In this document: piece by piece, positions 22,697 through 35,070 of the stretch | Position numbering within the stretch: position 1 is the first letter of the stretch | Layout: each line of letters starts with the position of its first letter | Source: Capillidium heterosporum | Lineage: Eukaryota > Entomophthoromycota > Entomophthoromycetes > Entomophthorales > Capillidiaceae | Length of the DNA: 64,000 bases | Assembly: GCA_016630905.1 (NCBI GenBank) | Contig: WBMQ01000005.1 | Location: 1,116,001-1,180,000, forward strand | Reading direction: 5' to 3' | The notes under the pieces: model-generated | The model's input: the letters and a program-made list of their open reading frames with translations, nothing else | The model's database searches: none | Told to the model about the DNA's origin: nothing | Translations under genes and position numbers: made by a program

Positions 22697-23510
22697 CTAC
22701 CGTATAAGCCTTCTTGACCAACAGCCTTTCAATTCAATTCAATCCCCTCCAAATTTCATTTAACCACTGATCTGGTTCCTTGTACAAACTCTCACATTCA
22801 TATCATACAATCTCCTACCTCTATTGCACTATATCTTACCCCATCATCTCAATTCATTTAACGATATATCTTCAGATATCCAACCCATGATCCAACATAT
22901 ACTCTCAACCGAAAAACTCAACCCACCATACATCAACATGCCAGCATCAATAATTGAACCGGCTAACAATTGCATCACTTATCAATAATTTTTATCAAAT
23001 ATCAGTCAAAGCATCTCACTATATACCATCATCCCTCATCGTAAGCAAGCCAAATATATCTCATCTTATGGCTTTCCATTTTACCCACCCAAAACCCTAA
23101 AGCTTCATCCAATCACCTAATCCGGAATCCAGGTAATCATTACTATATTAAGGACGAATCCTATGGCAGGTCAAATAGGAATTAAAAGTCCAACAACATT
23201 TCTTCTAAATTCAACCAAAACTCCTCAATCAACATTCTCAACACTCCATTCCGCATTTCAACCATCATCCTTCACGTCTTTACAATAATATTAACTCAGT
23301 TAAGAGTCCAAATGAAACTCCTCTAGATACAATCAAAGTATTACTTCTCTATACGCCTCAACAATCAAGTTCTATATTTCATACGCCATAGGTCAGTTCC
23401 GATATCCAAAAACACACTTCAAAACCAATTGAATCATCACATCATTTCATATTCATATATCAATCTCTATATTTCAACTATAATAAACTTATATCAATAT
23501 TTCTAGTAGC
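22697..23510 (+). other. C-rich, G-poor non-coding stretch
   Basis: Downstream of the unknown gene, about 800 bases of the + strand are plainly depleted in G relative to C (roughly four C per G in the 60-base lines I counted between 22741 and 22980). No open frame is present. It could be a long 3' untranslated region or a non-coding transcript of the + strand. Confidence 0.4.
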
Positions 23511-26500
23511 TTGATTTAAATGTACAATTTTTTATTTCAACTTCACTTTTGTAACGTTACTATTGTAGATGCATTATATATGTATAAATTAACAATGTAT
23601 ATCTATAACCTTCGTTTGAATAGCATTTTAATGAAACTGGAAATTTGACAAACTTCAGTTTATTATAAGTGATGTTTATTTAATGAAACATAGCCATATT
23701 TTATAAAACTCAATATATTTCTTGCAGCTTTGTTTTAATTTTAATGGTTGAATGAGTATTGGTCTTGTCCTTATAATAAAACTCACTATTGATTTCCTTC
23801 CAACTTTTTCACCAAATATTAGGTTCAAATTTCAAACAAAATTGATAGGCCATTTTTTCAATATTTGATATATCATCCCAACCTGATCGATCGTTAGGAG
23901 GTATATCGGCTTCCCAAATTTTTAAATTTGAGTCTTAGACAAGTAGTACACACATTTAAAACTTAAACATCGTTACTAATTAGAATTTGGGCGTAAGATC
24001 ATAGTAGTAGGGGCAATATTAGTCTTTATAAAAGTTTTTGTAGATTAAAGTATTACTTGGTATCAACCTGTATTAGATTAGCGGTACCAATACTAAAAAG
24101 TATTGAAATTTATTTGGCTGAGCATACTTTGTAGTTATAAATGCTTAAAGTGCAGCCGGGTTGAAAATGTATTATTAAATGAATAAAAACATCATTTATT
24201 CGTATATTTTTATTTCGCTAACTATAGCTGTATTTATTACCTATTTAAAAACACCTTCTTTTCATCTTACAGCTAAGGATTTTAGATAATATGTTGATTG
24301 GAATCTATTGCAGTAATTTATAAGCTTTTATTTTAGAGATTAGTTAAACGATTTCCAATCTGAGTAGTATAAATGGCTTCTTCCAGCAACCAAGTTTAAA
24401 TAAATGAAATACAGTCGAGATATTCTATTTAGAGTTTTATATAGCAGCTTTAGCATATTTTTGTAAAAAACCTATATTATAAGAATTTAAATGTTAAATG
24501 ACTAAAGTATACTAGATTTATTTAAAGCTTTATACTTTCCTGATGAGATCAATTGTTATATCTTAAAGTTCAGTGATGGAGATCAAATGTTATCTAAAAG
24601 TGAGTCTCCGGCTAAAGTATTATAGTGAATATACTCTGCTTATAAAAATATATATCGGATTAATATAGATACTATTGAGTTTTGATATCAAATCTGTCAC
24701 ATGTCTCCAATATAAATTGCATAGTTTAGAATCAAGCATTTAAACTTTTAGCATAAATTTATAATCTTGTCGATAATCTAATAGTTGAAACTATTTCCTA
24801 TCTACTGCAGTAATAAAATTTGATAGTAGTATATATATTTGTATATAAGCATTTAAAGTTCGACGTGTCATATATAAACCACTATTTTTCCTTACACAAA
24901 CTTTGTTAATATTAGAAAGAAGCATATAAAAGTCTTTTTATAATTCCCAAGTAATCATTTATTATATACAAATAACTTTAAGCCAACTAAACTATATAAT
25001 AGGAGCTCCATGACAGCCAAAAGTTTTTATTTCTATCTACTTATGGGATATATTTACAAACTCAAACACCTTCTTAAGTTATTGATTCAATGCATATCAA
25101 ATGTACCCTGTCTTTCAGTATCAGTCACCATCGATAATCCAAATAGTTTCCATCACAGGTATATCGCCTAATTTCTAACTTTCCATATCATAGGTGAATT
25201 CTAACTATGAAGCCAATATCTTTTTGAATGTTTGATTATATTAAATAATAGACTAAATACAGTATAGTTACTTTTTTCCATACGGATTTACTAAAGTAAA
25301 CAAATATTTATATAGTCTAATTTGAAAGTAGTCCTTACATGTTTAAAAAAATCAAAGCTTCCACCTCCCCAATTCCTGGTTTCAAGCCATCCTTTCCAAC
25401 ATGACTGAATATGCTTAAACCATCCTAAGTATATTTATTAAAAATATTCTTTCTTATAACCACCAGTTCAATGATAAAATTTAGATATAATTTTATGTGC
25501 AACTATACCATGCTCAAGCGAAAAATGAGAATATCACCGCTATCAAGCACTATCAAGGAAGAGTTATTGCCTGGAACTAAGTACTTTATTTCAGTAGAAA
25601 GGTATATACTATAATGTCATTAGTATATCCTTACTTGATTATCGATAGCAAGTACATCGATATGGGAGTTTAAATCAAAGGTCTAATCACATTAGGTGTC
25701 AAATAAAGGTTTTAGTAGTTGGATTTAATTATTTTTTTGCAAAAATTGGCTATAATAAATGAAGTCCAGCTTACTTTATATCCAGCTTTAGTCGATTTTT
25801 TACCTTCTTTTTGAATATAATATACAATAATACAGTTCCTCAACTACTTTTAGTCCCGGTAGAGATTTATTTTCAGAGCAAATTTACACTTATGATATGA
25901 TTTAAGTGTTATATTCAAAGATATAGTACCTAGACTTTTACATTTCTAAACTAATTTATTTAAAGATTTTTTAATAATCTATATATAGTTTTGAACCATG
26001 AATAGCAATATTTTTAATTAGCACCGTATAAAACGATTAAATACCTCGATAGTTTTCATTTTTGGCAAGTAGGCTAATGGTATAGAGGTGAAGGTAAGTA
26101 ATTGTTTTTACCTACTTTTTAAATCGATGACTTCCAGGTTATAGGTTCTTAGATTTCAAGTTATCTTTATTAAATTTCATCAACCATGTATTTTAAATCT
26201 GATTGTAAAGGTAAGATAAATATTACATCGTTTCCATAGTATTAATGTCAATTATATAGTTATAAATGTTGGAAGTTTCCTTCAACTTACCCATATCAGC
26301 ATCATCAATGGAAGTAGGCACGAATAACTAAAAGTTAAATTGAGTATAAATCCAGAAAAATAAGAGCGACAATAGGTTAGCATCGCTATTATCAAAACAA
26401 ATAGCTTAGTTTTATAGTACCAAATTTAATTTCTCTAATTGCATTCTAATAATTGAATATATATAGTACTATCTATATTATATTTTATATCAATGCTACA

Positions 26501-27189
26501 TGTATATAGTGATGATATAAAACAGCACAGTTTTAGACAAAGAATTCGACTTGTAGAGTTTTACCTGGTGAAGACTTGACAGAGAACTATCCCATTCATT
26601 TCTTAATATATGCCACTTGGCCTTTCCTTGAATAATTTACTACAAGTCTATATTAATTTTTCATAGCATCTGTTGTAACAGATTAAAATACTGTTGATCT
26701 AATAATGAATTTTAAACATCGAGTATACTTTGAAACTATATTGTATATACATAATAAAATATTTTAAAGTATAAAGTAAAAATTTCAATATACATAGTAT
26801 AATAAATCAAATTAATAAAATTTCTAAATATGTATATAATGGCGTATAAAAATAACTATCCATTCTCAAGTCAAACTTCAATGGTCGAAGGCTTGAGAGC
26901 AATTATGAGTGACACTTTGAATATCAAAGATTTGGACATAGTTTAGTTAAAAATTGAATGAAAAATTACAATATATGTTTTCTAAATACATATATACTTT
27001 TACAACGAGTTGCCATCTTTCAAAATATTTATCAGAGCAGAAATTTTATAAAACCCATCTCTTAGGAAAGCGGATTTTGATTTGATAAAACTGATATCTG
27101 AATAATAGCTATCTAAATCCTCGATTTTGATGGATATTAGCAACTAGTCTAAATTCCCAACCTTTTTACTTTCTTGAAATTTTCGTAAG
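23511..27189. other. Gene-free AT-rich stretch
   Basis: About 3.7 kb of very AT-rich sequence with no open frame of interest, no tRNA and no clear repeat. The final ~120 bp (from about 27070) match the upstream flank of the 21.2-kb gene. Confidence 0.45.
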
Positions 27190-27559
27190 ATGGGCAATTT
27201 AACCAATATCACACTTATTAACATTTCAGGTGAAATAGTTGATGAAGCAGCTTCTATAGGATCTCTCAACTTGTCCAAAAAACCTCAGCAACACTCATAC
27301 GTTTCTACAAGCCAGCGTTGATTGTCAACCAAAGTAATTTATTTAAAGTTTAAGTAAAATTTATACTTCCACTTTAGGTTTTAACAGCGTTATCTCTATC
27401 TACACTCAATCTATCCATAACTTCTGTATAGAAGCTACCGATAGCTTGATTTGGGTAAAAATCAAACCAGTCAAAGAGACTCAGGTCCAAGATCCAATTC
27501 ATCCATCTAAACTTCGTCATAGACTACGTAAAATGCTGTCAAATAGAATTAAGAAATGA
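27190..27559 (+). pseudogene. Decayed copy of the 21.2-kb unknown gene
   Basis: ATG at about 27190 begins MGNLTNITLINISGEIVDEA, matching the 21.2-kb start (the shared core SGE(I/V)(V/I)(D/N)EAA is followed by GSL). The frame stops at ...VSTSQR. Downstream, a possible intron and then QVQDPIHPSKLRHRLRKML match QVQVPLHPSKLCRILKKKL of the 21.2-kb gene. Upstream flanks also match (TGATTTGATAAAA, then GATATCT and AATAATAG). The 942-base frame that follows the 21-kb copy is absent here. It looks truncated and inactive; a short expressed form cannot be excluded. Confidence 0.65.
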
Positions 27560-28826
27560 TTTATTTATAAACTATGTATTGTTCTGCATATAAGACTAAG
27601 TAGCTACGTATTTATCGATAAATTATTTCTTCATTTTGCTGATGGTATATAACAAGACTTGACAGCAAAGGGCTACAGTACCCAATTTAATACTTGGGGC
27701 TTATATATAAGGTCTAGAAATAGAAAGGAAGTTTCGAATCGGAAGGTACAGTTCAACTCTATTTAATTTGATTAAAAGCTATCAATTATATCAGTAGTTG
27801 ATAAGTATATCAAACTCATTAAGCTAAATATAGTACTTTAAGGTAGGTAATACTTTTAATTCTACTATCGATAGTTTACTAGAACTAAGATTTAAATGCA
27901 TTTCATTCGTGCTAGCTGGGACTATCAATAAGCATCGGCTCCTTTTCATAATTTGTTTTGGTAAATTCATTAGGTAGTATAGTTCCTGTATTTTAACGTA
28001 TATATAATACTTAAATGGGCTTAGCTACATATATTTAACTATATAAAAATTATCAAGTGATCCAAGATCTATAAAATGATAGCTCCAATATCCTTTAAAC
28101 TGAAAATCCATATATATTTACACGTTATTGAAATCCAGTAACAACTTCCCAACCAAATTGAAAATATTTTAAAATTTGAGCCTATTGAATGTAATTAAAC
28201 AGCCTAACAGCTAACAATTAAATGAAAGTCAACCATTAACCTGATTTGGAAAATATCTGCAAGTCTTCAGATCCAACAAAAACTTTTAAAACTCAATTGA
28301 ACTTCGACTAAAGTCAAGTGAAACGAAAAGGTCAGCAGTCTGGCTCAATATTAAACTGGCATCGAAACAGATAAATTTTAGAAGGGTTGGTATCAAAGTA
28401 TCGAGATATCGTACATTTGATATCTTAATAAATAGTGCTAATATATCCCTTGTACTACAAATAGTTCACTTGCAGATTACACATCAGAGTATTTTTTGGG
28501 CTTTCAAATATAACATTGATTAAAATAAATAACTATTCTTGAATTTTATACAGCATATGTTAAATTTTGAAACTTGATAAAATATGGTTTATGCACTATT
28601 AATTAGAATACAAATTTTACTTTTGGATCAAAATTTTGAATATATTTAAATAGTAAGTTCGAAACATATTCAAGTATTAAGTTGGTATAGCAACCTTGGT
28701 CGTTATAATTCCTATTATTAGGTCATAAACTTATCCCTTCTTTGCGTTTCTTCGTGCCACTTTCCTCTATCAACTTTCGATCTTTCAATCCTCAATTCGT
28801 AACTATTTTAGTTACGAATCTGCTCC

Positions 28827-28982
28827 ATGTACCAAATATTCTTGACTATCTTTATTCTTTTTTTTAACTTTGACTATCACTTGAGAATCCCAACTATTAA
28901 CAACGTAGCATTGAATACTAGAGTTCTGGCAATTGTAAACTCATCGGTAGTAGTTAGTATTATTACAGACTTTTCTGGCTAA
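28827..28982 (+). CDS. Possible short secreted peptide or fragment
   Basis: 51 codons from an ATG: MYQIFLTIFILFFNFDYHLR followed by IPTINNVALNTRVLAIVNSS and a hydrophobic tail. The start resembles a signal peptide. A pyrimidine-rich stretch lies just upstream. I recognise no family, and it may be the first exon of the relic at 29.36-29.72 kb. Confidence 0.25.
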   Translation: MYQIFLTIFILFFNFDYHLRIPTINNVALNTRVLAIVNSSVVVSIITDFSG

Positions 28983-29359
28983 ACTTGGCAAAAATTTAAA
29001 CTATATATTTAATTATGGATGAAAATCTAAACCTGCCTAAGATAACTACTGCAAAACTACAAAAAGGGTATTTAAACCGTTTGGTTATTATCAAAAGTCG
29101 GTAATATTAATTATTTTCCACCTCGCTACCTTTAGCTATTACTAATCCCCTGGCTTTAGCCATAGCTGTTCTCAGCAGCTTGATTTCGCTCTTAGTCTCT
29201 GGATAAAATCTTGTCTTTTACTCATATCTTGTTTTCAGTATACTATTACTATATTATACAATCCCCTTGTCCCCTCAGCCTCTTATTACCTTTTGAAGAT
29301 CTTTCGCAATCTTTGAATCCCACTTCTTTTAGGTGATTACTACCATCAATAAGATCAAT

Positions 29360-29720
29360 CCTTTCGAATCCAACATTGGCTTACCAGCCAACCCCCACTT
29401 TTGAACCCTAGTACCACAATACCGGCTATTGTTTAATCACCGCCTGGTAGGCCCCCTCCTGCCCAGCCCTAGTTCATACCCAAATCTCAATCCATCCCCT
29501 CGATCTCCTTCTGGAACTGGGACTTGACTATCATTGTGTGGGCGTTCTTTATGATGTTCCTCCTTTACCTGATTACTTGACCTGCCATTCAGAGAGTCCA
29601 GGCCTTTATTAATAATGTGGTAGTAGATTTTAGTTCCAATTTCCTAACCTACCACATTATTAGTTGGATCCAGCGGTACTTCTCTGGACCTTACAATTTC
29701 CTATTTATTTTCAAACATTA
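29360..29720 (+). pseudogene. Relic of a Pro-rich membrane-anchored protein
   Basis: A locally GC-richer patch reads in a single frame: PPLLNPSTTIPAIV, SPPGRPPPAQP, FIPKSQSIPSISFWNWDLTI, a transmembrane-like VWAFFMMFLLYLIT, then PAIQRVQAFINNVVVDFSSN and WIQRYFSGPYNFLFIFKH. Three in-frame stops (one each of TAA, TAG and TGA) interrupt it. The one-frame layout with isolated stops points to a recently inactivated gene or exon. Family not recognised. Confidence 0.4.
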
Positions 29721-32653
29721 AACAGCGTTTAAAAAATTAATAGCCATATAAGCCTGATAAAGTTGGGTAGTATATATATGCTTATTTAAGTAGGATATAT
29801 AGGAAATTTATATAACTTTGAAATTATTATCTTAAAGTAAAAATACATTGAAAATGTATAGTAGTTTGATATTGATAAGTGCGCTATTGAATTATTATTT
29901 ATTTCATTAGAGTGTCAGAAACCTTTATGGTTATAATTAAATATATGCTAATCGGACGTTTAGCAACTAGATTTGATAGTCCGCTTTATAATGGATTAAA
30001 TATAGGCAGCACTACTATTATTTAATGTCACTTTTAACTCATGAATTTGTAAGCTAAAAATTTCCATAGAATAAAATCAGAATAGTAAAAACGATTATAT
30101 AATCAATTTTAAAACTTTTGTTTGACTTCCTTAGATTAGTGCCTTTCTACGATAATCCAACCTAAATCATGTAGGGTCCATCTTAAAGAAACACTGGTCT
30201 ACGGTTAACTGAAGTTATTATTTATTTAAAAATGCACTATTTGTTTTAGTAGCGATAAGAAAGCTAAAATTACCATCTTGTTCACCAAGTTGCTAATCTT
30301 CCGTGACTAAATATTCCACAAATAAATACTGGAAGGAGATAAAAGTATCCTAATTTCAGACCTCCAAACTACAAGCTTTATATAGGATGAACCTGGAATG
30401 ACAACCTCAATATCTTTGATGATAGGTGTCTATAGTAGGCAGTTACAACATTATCGAACCACAGCTTACTTTATACTTTCTTTTACCTCTTCTCTGGGAC
30501 ATAAGCGACAATGAGCATATGTTGACAGCTTATGGATCGTGATATATTAATAATATCGAAAAAAACGTTCTTAAAAGTTACAAATCGGATTTACTGGTTC
30601 GCTTGTAAGGCTTTATATTTCAACTGGAATTTGCATTGTTATCGAGCTCATACGATTTGGAATTAGTAAAAATTGTCGCTATTGCATTCGTAATCCTTGG
30701 AAACTGTAGCACTGTGATCACCAGTTTTCGTCGCAAACTTAGCTTTGGGATTTGTGAATAGTAACCAACATCCCTATTGCTTTGATTGAATTTTATGAGT
30801 GTCTTGAAAAGTAAGGAAGGAGAGGTATCTCTATCCGTGTCATTTGGGACGGTATAAGTGGAATTTAAACTATAGTAAACTGATAGGCTAGTTGAATATT
30901 TATCTAATTCCTTGATTACCTGTCACTCAAAGGTAAAAACATTAGGAAAATCAACTTTCCAGCAAGTTGAATGCTCTTAAACTAATCAATTTGGGAAAAG
31001 CGGTCAGCGGTAGGTGACGATACGATAATGCATTTCTATAAATTGGTGTTGCGAGATAAATCTGAAGCGTCGTAACTTTATCTGATGGGGGAAATTTTAA
31101 GTGATATCTTAGCAAGGAAGTTACAACTAGAACTACCAGTTCACTGAAATAGTTTCTAATGATGATTGCAAAGTATCTCAGAATACTTCAAATTGAAAGT
31201 TAAAATCATCATTACTTAGAACTCGTATTGATATAGGAAGGCTGTTTTTAACAATAGCGAATGTTATGCAGTAAGCTTGTAACTATTGCATTTGAAACTC
31301 AAACATATCAGTTGGCTGCTGATAGTTTTAAGCTCATCTACATAGCGTAAATATATTTCCCTTTTTCCTTTTTCATCTCTTTTCAGCTTCACCAGTACTT
31401 ACTAGTTTCTATGGCTATTAGATCAGTATCCTCTTCTTAGTCTATATAATCTGTAATAGGACCTAACTAAAATTTTCAACTACCTCTTTCAATTCAAAAT
31501 AAAAACTTAAGCATGTATTTCTTGGCTTCATATCAGGCTTATCCTTCATTATCTTATCCCCAGCACTATCAAGTTCATTCTATAATTCAAATTCTATGTA
31601 GTAATCAAATTGAGTAGTAAATTCAAATTGACACCTCTATCCTCCCATTTTATATAGCGCTTTAACTTCCAGCCCATCGTATTCATGGCTTCTTAGCTCC
31701 CTAAAACCATTATCTTGGCAAAGGCTATCTTTTAAGGAGAATCCACGCACCCATTCATAACAGGATCGATGACCTCTGTATCTCTAGAAGAGCATCTTCG
31801 TATTTATAATTCTAGCTAAAAATTCTTCATGCTTAAGGCCGTGCTTTTTGAAACTTTATCTGTTCGCCTTCAAAACAAGCTAGAAGTTAGGAATGAGCAA
31901 GTGGTAAACTCCTTTACAAGCCTCAAGTTGAATGGGTAAGTGCTGGTAAGAACTTATATGGCTAAAAACTTCAACAACTCCCTATTGATTCTAGGAATGG
32001 TGAAAGCTCTAGGTTTAGCTGGGAAAAGAGATTTTCAACAGGAATAAATTGTTTGAGAAGTTATGAGATAGTGAGCCTTACGAAAATAATTTAAAAAATA
32101 GGTAAATGTAAATTACTTATTCAACTATAACGTATTCGTATCTCGTCTATTGGGAGTTGTAACGTCGCTCTTATTAAACTCATTAACATCAATTCTATTT
32201 AAGCCAATATACGACTAAATTGCTATAGATATTATTTAAAAGCTGTCAAATTTCTTACAAAGTTTTAAACATGTCTAGTTAGATGGAGTGGCTGGGAAAG
32301 AGATATTCGATTGAACAAAGATTTAAATGATAAAACTTCCAAAGCTGAAACTAAAATGAAATGAATTTTCACCCTATATATTTTAGATGTAACTTCATTT
32401 CTTGAAACTTTAATACTATCAAATTGTGGAATGCAAGCTTTGGTGCTTTGCTCATTTCTTTATGTTTATATTTCGAATTGGTTGTGCTTGATAAATGGGA
32501 ACTAAATTTTGGCTTTTCCAACTATTCAAGCCTTCCAAATTCGCTGACGTAAGCCTTCAAAACCAAACATCAAAAAGGTTTCTAAAAAAGAGGAGGCATT
32601 AAAATGAAAGTAAGGTAAATCATCAATTTCAATAAGCTTTGAGGAAATACAAG
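29721..32653. other. Gene-poor stretch with unreadable relics
   Basis: About 2.9 kb before the F-box gene. Parts (30.5-31.1 kb; 31.85-32.05 kb) are less AT-rich and give short protein-like pieces such as VRLQNKLEVRNEQVVNSF followed by a GTAAGT donor, but none could be joined or named. Confidence 0.35.
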
Positions 32654-34150
32654 ATGGCGACTTTACAACTCCTACCAACCGAAATTCTTTTGAAGGTAGC
32701 AGAATACCTAGACGAGAAAAATTTATATATCTTGGCCAAGCAGAACCACTTCTTCCACCACCTATTCCTACCTATTATTTATTCGGAGATTTACACCAGC
32801 TTCAAGCTTTTACCAACTCGACATTACCAATCGGAGCATGAGAATTGGTACTTGATGCGTAAGCGAATACCAAAGGTAGATAAGTATGTAACCAAGGTAA
32901 GAAAGCTTCTCTACTATGTGTCGGATGTGGAGTTGAAATACTTTAGCAATCTAGTCGAGTATGAAGAAAGAGTGGATGATAGCCATTACTTTAACAAGCT
33001 ATTGGCTGTCGAAGTTAGTAAGTTCAAAAAGTTAAAGGCTTTCAAGATATATTTTAATTGTGAAGTCGAATTCGATATCCCCAACTTGAGTAGCTTACTA
33101 ATCAACTTGAAAGTCTTGACTATTAATTACCATAACTTGAAGGTCGAACAGATCCTTGCTTTTTCCAATCCAAATCTCCAAAATTTAACTGTAGGTGTAC
33201 ATTCGTTCAAGTCAGCTATCTTCGATATCATCAATAGAAGCTTTCCCAACCTTAAGAAGCTGAGCTTACGTGGTCAAATTCAAGAGCCCAAGCAGGTTGA
33301 AGTGGAACTCCCAACTGTAACCTCTTTACATATAGATTGTGTCAGTATATCTTTAGATTTTTTATATTTGATCAGCCAGTATTTTCCAAATCTACTAAAA
33401 TTGCACTTGCAATGTAACCCGATTCAACAATCGATTTCAAACCCGAGCATTATTAAACTCCCCGTCTTTGCAAAAGTATGCAAGTTTACGCTACTTCTCA
33501 ACAGTCAAAGTGCTCAACCTTATACAGACCTGTGTCAACAACTGATTATGCCGATCTATTTCCCCAATGTTAAAGAATTGGACGTCACAACCCTATCTTA
33601 TGAAGGTGCTGCAATCCTCAATTTAGACAAGTGGGTATCTCAGCTCCAAAGTTTGACGACGTATTACCATCTAGTCATCAATCCATTGAGTATCCAATAC
33701 TTTACTAACTTTAGGCGACTCAACATATCCACCTACTACTTTATCGATAAAGAGATGTTTAAAATTATATTCAATCTACCTAGTTTACGACAGCTCGATA
33801 TCTCCAGCAACATACCCAGGGAAAACTTTGATTTTATTCCCAAAACGCAGCTCCACAAGTTAAGTATACTGTACCGCATCCACCTCGACGCTACATTTTT
33901 AAAGTTTTTGACCTGTTTGAAGACTTTACAACGCTTGAGTATACGATTTGAGCATGAAGCTACCAAGTACTTTTGTCAAGACGAAGAAAGGTTCCCAGAG
34001 GCTCATTTTTCCAATTTGATTTACCTAGTGATCTTTGGGTCCATCGAAAGACTGACCAATTGGTTCTTGAAGTCATCGCCTAACCTCTTACAGTTACAGA
34101 TGGATCGTAAAGTCGTCTATAGTCCTAAGACCGAGGATTTTTTGATATGA
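32654..34150 (+). CDS. F-box/leucine-rich repeat protein
   Basis: 498 residues in a single exon from ATG 32654 (the open frame extends 15 bases further up to a TTG, but ATG matches the position lost in the pseudogene). Residues about 7-47 are an F-box (LLPTEILLKVAEYLDEKNLY, then AKQNHFFHHLFLPIIYSEI). From about 140 on come irregular LRRs (FPNLKKLSLRGQI; FPNLLKLHLQCNPI; LPSLRQLDISSNI; SPNLLQLQM). F-box/LRR proteins bind Skp1 through the F-box and offer substrates to SCF ubiquitin ligases through the LRRs; the substrate is unknown. Large F-box/LRR families are common in early-diverging fungi. A dead paralogue lies at 12663, and both are followed by a secreted-protein gene on the other strand. 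Confidence 0.85.
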   Translation: MATLQLLPTEILLKVAEYLDEKNLYILAKQNHFFHHLFLPIIYSEIYTSFKLLPTRHYQSEHENWYLMRKRIPKVDKYVTKVRKLLYYVSDVELKYFSNLVEYEERVDDSHYFNKLLAVEVSKFKKLKAFKIYFNCEVEFDIPNLSSLLINLKVLTINYHNLKVEQILAFSNPNLQNLTVGVHSFKSAIFDIINRSFPNLKKLSLRGQIQEPKQVEVELPTVTSLHIDCVSISLDFLYLISQYFPNLLKLHLQCNPIQQSISNPSIIKLPVFAKVCKFTLLLNSQSAQPYTDLCQQLIMPIYFPNVKELDVTTLSYEGAAILNLDKWVSQLQSLTTYYHLVINPLSIQYFTNFRRLNISTYYFIDKEMFKIIFNLPSLRQLDISSNIPRENFDFIPKTQLHKLSILYRIHLDATFLKFLTCLKTLQRLSIRFEHEATKYFCQDEERFPEAHFSNLIYLVIFGSIERLTNWFLKSSPNLLQLQMDRKVVYSPKTEDFLI

Positions 34151-34703
34151 AGGTAGGATATTTATTATAAGCTATCAGCCTCGATTTTTATATCAATGGT
34201 ACTTTTCTATTTTGTATATTAAATGAACTGCTTGTAGGTTATGACATTTTAATTTGCTTTATATTGTCCAGCTTTTCACATTTGTGGGACATCAAATCCT
34301 TAATCCATATAATTTAGTAGATATATTTGTATTATCTGAGTGCCAAACTTGCAGTTTATAGTTTGGCTTTAAAATTGAAATTTAACCTTTCTTTCATAAG
34401 ACTTGATAATATATATTTGAGATATTAGCCCAACTTTACTATTATTAACGACTTGAAAGGAAGTGATTGTGAAGGTAGCGTGATGGGGTAAAGAGCCTTC
34501 CCACTGAGAACTGTATTATTTCTTTTAAATATAAACAAGAAAATGTATGTATTTTGTTGCACACATGGTTTCAATAACCTTATAGGCTAGATATTAAAAT
34601 TCATTGAAATATTAACAGGATAATAAAATCAACTATATGAAATAATTCCTATAATCCTAATTTATTTAAAGGAAGCTATCAAAACTCAACTTTATGATCG
34701 TAT
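34151..34703. other. Spacer between F-box gene and secreted-protein gene
   Basis: About 550 bp holding the 3' ends of two convergent genes. The spacer at 14151-14691 between the paralogous pair has nearly the same length. No feature seen. Confidence 0.5.
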
Positions 34704-35024
34704 CTAGAGGGCAGCAACAAACTTATCATTCTTTTTGGCAAAGTTATTGATATCGACGTTCTTCTTGTGAGTGTTTTCTTTGAAGACAGCTGCTTTCGTG
34801 TTCTGATCAAACTCGTTTTTACGAAAGTTCTCTGCGTTTACATGGTGGTTATCCGCTACGATAATTGGATTGAATCGATTGAATCTGCCGTACCCGCCAT
34901 AGCCACTGTAACCAAATGGTGAATATAAGCCATTATTATATCCGTAGTTGTCGAAATTGATGTAATCATCAAAGTAGGTAGCAGAAATGGAGGTGATGAC
35001 AAGAGTAGTGCAGAAGAACTTCAT
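34704..35024 (-). CDS. Small secreted Tyr/Gly-rich protein (family copy 2, intact)
   Basis: 106 residues from ATG 35024, exactly the length of the 14.7-kb copy. Signal peptide MKFFCTTLVITSISA, then a Tyr/Gly/Asn-rich part (FGYSGYGGYGRFNRFN) and the conserved charged tail (NFRKNEFDQNTKAAVFKENT, HKKNVDINNFAKKNDK). A TATA-like box lies at 35059-35070 and the leader TTACAATTAAAATG is shared with copy 1. It is convergent with the F-box gene at 32654. Function unknown; a wall, matrix or effector-like role is only a guess from its secretion and composition. Confidence 0.75.
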   Translation of the reverse strand: MKFFCTTLVITSISATYFDDYINFDNYGYNNGLYSPFGYSGYGGYGRFNRFNPIIVADNHHVNAENFRKNEFDQNTKAAVFKENTHKKNVDINNFAKKNDKFVAAL

Positions 35025-35058
35025 TTTAATTGTAATGATATTTTAGCCATCTACGTCG

Positions 35059-35070
35059 ATATATATATAA
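35059..35070 (-). promoter_or_regulatory. TATA-like box of secreted-protein copy 2
   Basis: Minus-strand TTATATATATAT about 35-46 bp upstream of the ATG at 35024, in the same place as in the 14.7-kb paralogue. Confidence 0.45.
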
